Assembly: GCA_040007395.1 (NCBI GenBank)
Contig: JBDTVG010000143.1
Coordinates: 1 to 6,946, forward strand
Direction: 5' to 3'
DNA from: DATGFK01 sp040007395
Lineage (GTDB): Bacteria > Chloroflexota > Anaerolineae > Aggregatilineales > UBA2796
DNA length: 6,946 bases
Shown piece after piece: positions 4,760-6,946 of this stretch. The stretch's first letter is position 1. Each line of letters begins with the position of its first letter. A program made the position numbers and the translations under genes. The notes under the pieces are model-generated. The model had not been told where the DNA came from and searched no databases. It was given only the letters and a program-made list of their open reading frames with translations.

Positions 4760-6451
4760 TCAGGGTTGCAGCCAACTTTCGCTACCCTGACCGTCAGCAG
4801 TCCAAGCGTTGAGGCCGTTATAAGTCACCTGCCACCAGCGCAGCCCATCAGCACAGATTGGCCCGCCAACCACACTAAAGGCTGCACCGCCGGGCATGTT
4901 GCCAATTACGGTATCGGATTTATGCGGTCCCGCCCGTAATTTGTTCGGCAGGCCGGCGGTGACATGTCCGGTCTGCCCGACTATCAACTGGGGCAGTGGC
5001 GCACCATCGCAAGGTCGAGCGGTTGGCGCACCGGAGGCCAAACCCTGCGACGGAACATTTGCGGGTGCGATCACCTGACCACCACTATTGCCGCCGTAAA
5101 GCACCTGTCGGCGCAGCGTATCAAGCACCTGCAAAGCGGTCAGGTTACGCACCGGAAAGCCGTAGGCCAACCGTGACGAGTCGAAGATCACGTTTTGACC
5201 ATCCGGCGGAATACTCAGGTGTACGCCATCATCGACAATCCCCTGATTAGGCACTTTCTGAAGCGCCAGCCAGAAATTCCATAATGGAATGTCGTTGGCG
5301 TGGGCGACTGCGACGATAATTCCATTGAACTGATCGACTCGCCCGTTGTTCCAAGCGTCAAGATGTTTGGGTGGCAAGGTGCTTAACACGGGGATCACGC
5401 CCATATCTATTGACGTTTGCACGATCTGCTGCAAATTGGTCTGATATTGTGCGGGCGAAACATCGCGGGCTGCATCGTTCGTGCCAATCAGGATCAGGGA
5501 TACGGATGGCTTTACCAGACGATACTCGCAACTGAGCGGCGTTTCACCGGATGAACAGGTTCCAGATGGCGCGTTGGCAGGATTCAAGATGTCGGCGGTT
5601 GTCCAGTTGTTATGCTCTGCCAACGATGTCGCCAGAAACGGATTTCCGCCGCGTGCGTTCAACCCCGAAAAGAAACTTACCGCCGGTTGCAGATAATTGT
5701 AAGCGCCCAAATCGTAAGCAGTGTTGGCAAACTGATGTAGAAAAGCCGAGTGCGCGGTCAGACTGTCGCCAACTCGCGTGAATACACCGGGGAGATTGCC
5801 CTTCGCCTGCCCATTGAGAAAAATCTGGCGAGAGGTGCTGGTTACGCCTGTCACGATATTACCGTCTAGCGGCGCACCAGCAGGAATTTGGGCAGCAGCA
5901 GGCGGCGCGTTCGTCGCCACCGTTTCACCCGTGATATTGATAATATTGACCGTGTTAATATCGCCGCTGACGACCACAAACGGCGCATAGCCCCATCCGG
6001 CGCGACCATCGCTCATTACTACCCTAAACCAGTTGCCGTCTGTCGTGCGCCCGATTACCTTTATCTCAGTATTGTAGGGCAGTTGGGCAATAATCGCTGA
6101 GGTAGTGTTGGGCGCTTCGCGTACCCGCAAACTCTCACAAGTTGGACACACCTTCGCCGATAAATTGGCGGTAGGCACAGGGCTAATCGTTGGCGGGGCA
6201 AGAGTCGCCGTGGCAGGCACATAGGACGGCGTAGGCTTGATCACCTCAGTTGGCCCATTGTGAGTCGGCGTTAGGGTTGGCGGTGCAACTGTCGGCGGTT
6301 CAGTGGGCTTGGTAGGTTGCAATGTAGTAATGGTCGGTGCTGGCACAACGGTGGGATTGTTGAGTGTGAGATTGCACGCCATTGAAGTGAGCAACAGCAT
6401 CATCAGCGCTGCGCCAATAGAAGAATTTCTGGTCAACCGTGCGTTATCCAT
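4760..6451 (-). CDS. Extracytoplasmic SH3-SGNH hydrolase-SH3 lipoprotein
   Basis: The 563-residue protein begins with a signal peptide (GAALMMLLLTSMAC, 13-26), with a loose lipobox and probable lipidated C26. A proline/threonine-rich spacer follows at about 33-95. A first bacterial SH3-like domain (about 107-164) contains SLRVREAPNTTSAIIAQL and GNWFRVV...GWGYAPFV. The central region (about 222-430) is an SGNH/GDSL-type hydrolase with RVGDSLTAHS (nucleophile S230), LIGTNDA (322-327, with N325) and DDGVHLS (407-413, the Asp/His pair). A second SH3-like domain (about 500-563) contains NKLRAGPHKSDTVIGNM and WWQVTYNGLNAWT. SGNH enzymes cleave esters, often acetyl groups on glycans or lipids; SH3b domains often bind cell walls. 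An envelope or polysaccharide role is inferred and the substrate is unknown. The start ATG follows AGGG with no gap, which is poor, but the signal peptide supports it. Confidence 0.85.
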   Translation of the reverse strand: MDNARLTRNSSIGAALMMLLLTSMACNLTLNNPTVVPAPTITTLQPTKPTEPPTVAPPTLTPTHNGPTEVIKPTPSYVPATATLAPPTISPVPTANLSAKVCPTCESLRVREAPNTTSAIIAQLPYNTEIKVIGRTTDGNWFRVVMSDGRAGWGYAPFVVVSGDINTVNIINITGETVATNAPPAAAQIPAGAPLDGNIVTGVTSTSRQIFLNGQAKGNLPGVFTRVGDSLTAHSAFLHQFANTAYDLGAYNYLQPAVSFFSGLNARGGNPFLATSLAEHNNWTTADILNPANAPSGTCSSGETPLSCEYRLVKPSVSLILIGTNDAARDVSPAQYQTNLQQIVQTSIDMGVIPVLSTLPPKHLDAWNNGRVDQFNGIIVAVAHANDIPLWNFWLALQKVPNQGIVDDGVHLSIPPDGQNVIFDSSRLAYGFPVRNLTALQVLDTLRRQVLYGGNSGGQVIAPANVPSQGLASGAPTARPCDGAPLPQLIVGQTGHVTAGLPNKLRAGPHKSDTVIGNMPGGAAFSVVGGPICADGLRWWQVTYNGLNAWTADGQGSESWLQP

Positions 6452-6549
6452 CCCTGATTTTTTGATGCTCGAACTATACCGACCAATACACTTTTTGGCG
6501 ATTCTCGAAACAACGAAGGCCTGAAATTGGTCATATATTGCGAGTCATC

Positions 6550-6577
6550 TTGTCTGTTCACAGGGTTTTTATATATT
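6550..6577 (+). promoter_or_regulatory. Possible promoter toward the integrase gene
   Basis: TTGTCT (6550-6555) and TATATT (6572-6577) are separated by 16 bases and point rightward. The transcript would include the 6625-6685 hairpin and then the integrase frame. Both boxes are partial matches in an A/T-rich stretch, so chance is quite possible. Confidence 0.25.
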
Positions 6578-6624
6578 CCTTCTCCCTTCCGTGTCCAAGA
6601 ATTCCTCTGCATTTTAATCCTTAC

Positions 6625-6685
6625 AGCGGATGGCTCAATGGGCTAGCGACGATTTCCCCGACAATTGAGCCGAGGATCATCCGCT
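6625..6685. repeat. Strong imperfect inverted repeat, possible mobile-element end or structured leader
   Basis: AGCGGATG (6625-6632) pairs perfectly with CATCCGCT (6678-6685). Continuing inward, GGCTCAAT (6632-6639) pairs with ATTGAGCC (6664-6671), separated from the outer arm by a six-base bulge on the 3' side (6672-6677). The terminal loop is about 24 bases. There is no following T-run, so it is not a typical terminator. It lies immediately before the open frame of the integrase fragment. The rest of 6452-6687 shows no gene, only A/T-rich sequence upstream of the divergent hydrolase and the weak promoter at 6550-6577. Confidence 0.5.
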
Positions 6686-6687
6686 AG

Positions 6688-6946
6688 GTAGACTCGCCGC
6701 GTGCTGAGTTCGATAAAGAACAAGACGTACACCCTCTGCAAAAACAGCGTATTGATCGTAAAAAATGGCTGGCTTCGATCAAACGTATCGGTGTGGCGAT
6801 TCTACAGAAAGTGCAAAACTGGCTCAAAGCCAAGATCAAACCAGCCACCTGCTCCCAAGCACTGGAGACAGCCAGCGATTTGCTGCGCAGTAAGTCCGAG
6901 CTGGTCGCCGAAAATGCCTTGTTGCGCCAGCAATTGATTGTGCTGA
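6688..6946 (+). CDS. rve-type integrase/transposase, N-terminal part (runs off the window)
   Basis: A frame open from the stop at 6685-6687 to the window end encodes about 86 residues. The basic stretch RKKWLASIKRIGVAILQKV leads to SDLLRSKSELVAENALLRQQ and LIVL at the edge. The 'SK.ELVAENALLRQQLIVL' signature is typical of the segment before the DDE (rve) catalytic domain in a family of integrase-like transposases common in cyanobacteria and Chloroflexota. The catalytic domain itself would lie outside the window. No ATG occurs in this frame; GTG 6793, GTG 6811 or TTG 6880 are the only usual alternatives, and none has a clear ribosome site. The 5' end may therefore be damaged, and the true start is unknown; the stated left edge is only the limit of the open frame. 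The opposite end of the window also carries transposase debris. Confidence 0.6.

Noticed and set aside
4751..4765. Bidirectional terminator between the convergent SCO1 and SGNH genes
   Set aside because: Only six bases separate the stop codons and no GC-rich hairpin with a T-run is visible there.
6626..6684. tRNA gene suggested by the GCGGATG/CATCCGC ends
   Set aside because: Only 59 bases long, no plausible anticodon stem-loop, and no T-arm with a TTC-type loop.
6701..6937. A 78-codon plus-strand frame starting GTG/CTG at the right end
   Set aside because: It overlaps the integrase frame, which carries the recognisable ELVAENALLRQQLIVL signature; the alternative frame has low-complexity, motif-free composition.

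Overview
The window looks like a chromosomal stretch from a Chloroflexota-like bacterium. This is an inference from the protein types: a long proline/threonine-rich lipoprotein carrying SH3-like domains around an SGNH hydrolase, a homocitrate/isopropylmalate-synthase-type 'Re-citrate synthase' relative, and a SCO1 copper lipoprotein. No rRNA or other phylogenetic marker is present, so the assignment is tentative. Most genes have moderately high GC. The first gene is clearly A/T-rich, and both ends of the window carry transposase or integrase material, so a core-metabolism block appears to sit between mobile or acquired segments.

Layout, left to right. (1) 100-753 (+) encodes a stand-alone TIR-domain protein with an unrecognised N-terminal half, probably an acquired defence or signalling effector. 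(2) 817-936 (+) is a remnant of an IS5-type (DUF4096) transposase N-terminus that runs into the end of the next gene. (3) 923-2119 (-) encodes a MerR-like helix-turn-helix fused to a full Si-type citrate-synthase fold. (4) 2120-2222 is a divergent control region with nested inverted repeats and a near-consensus promoter. (5) 2223-3527 (+) encodes an HMGL-like enzyme that most resembles Re-citrate synthase. (6) 3533-3683 holds a promoter and a structured leader that I read as a yjdF-type riboswitch with an alternative Shine-Dalgarno-sequestering hairpin. (7) 3684-4094 (+) encodes a YjdF/DUF2992 protein. (8) 4172-4753 (+) encodes a SCO1/SenC lipoprotein with a small hairpin over its ribosome binding site. 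(9) 4760-6451 (-) encodes the SH3-SGNH-SH3 lipoprotein, convergent with SCO1. (10) 6452-6687 is non-coding and contains a strong imperfect hairpin. (11) 6688 to the window end (+) is the N-terminal part of an rve-type integrase/transposase.

Two arrangements stand out. First, two structurally unrelated citrate-synthase-type enzymes lie back to back, and one carries its own DNA-binding domain. This suggests a local circuit in which a citrate-synthase-fold regulator senses acyl-CoA, oxaloacetate or citrate and controls the Re-type enzyme; that is inference. Second, the yjdF leader can be drawn as two mutually exclusive folds, one of which buries the ribosome binding site completely. That gives a concrete model for ligand control of translation, and it would be outside the Firmicutes if the host guess is right.
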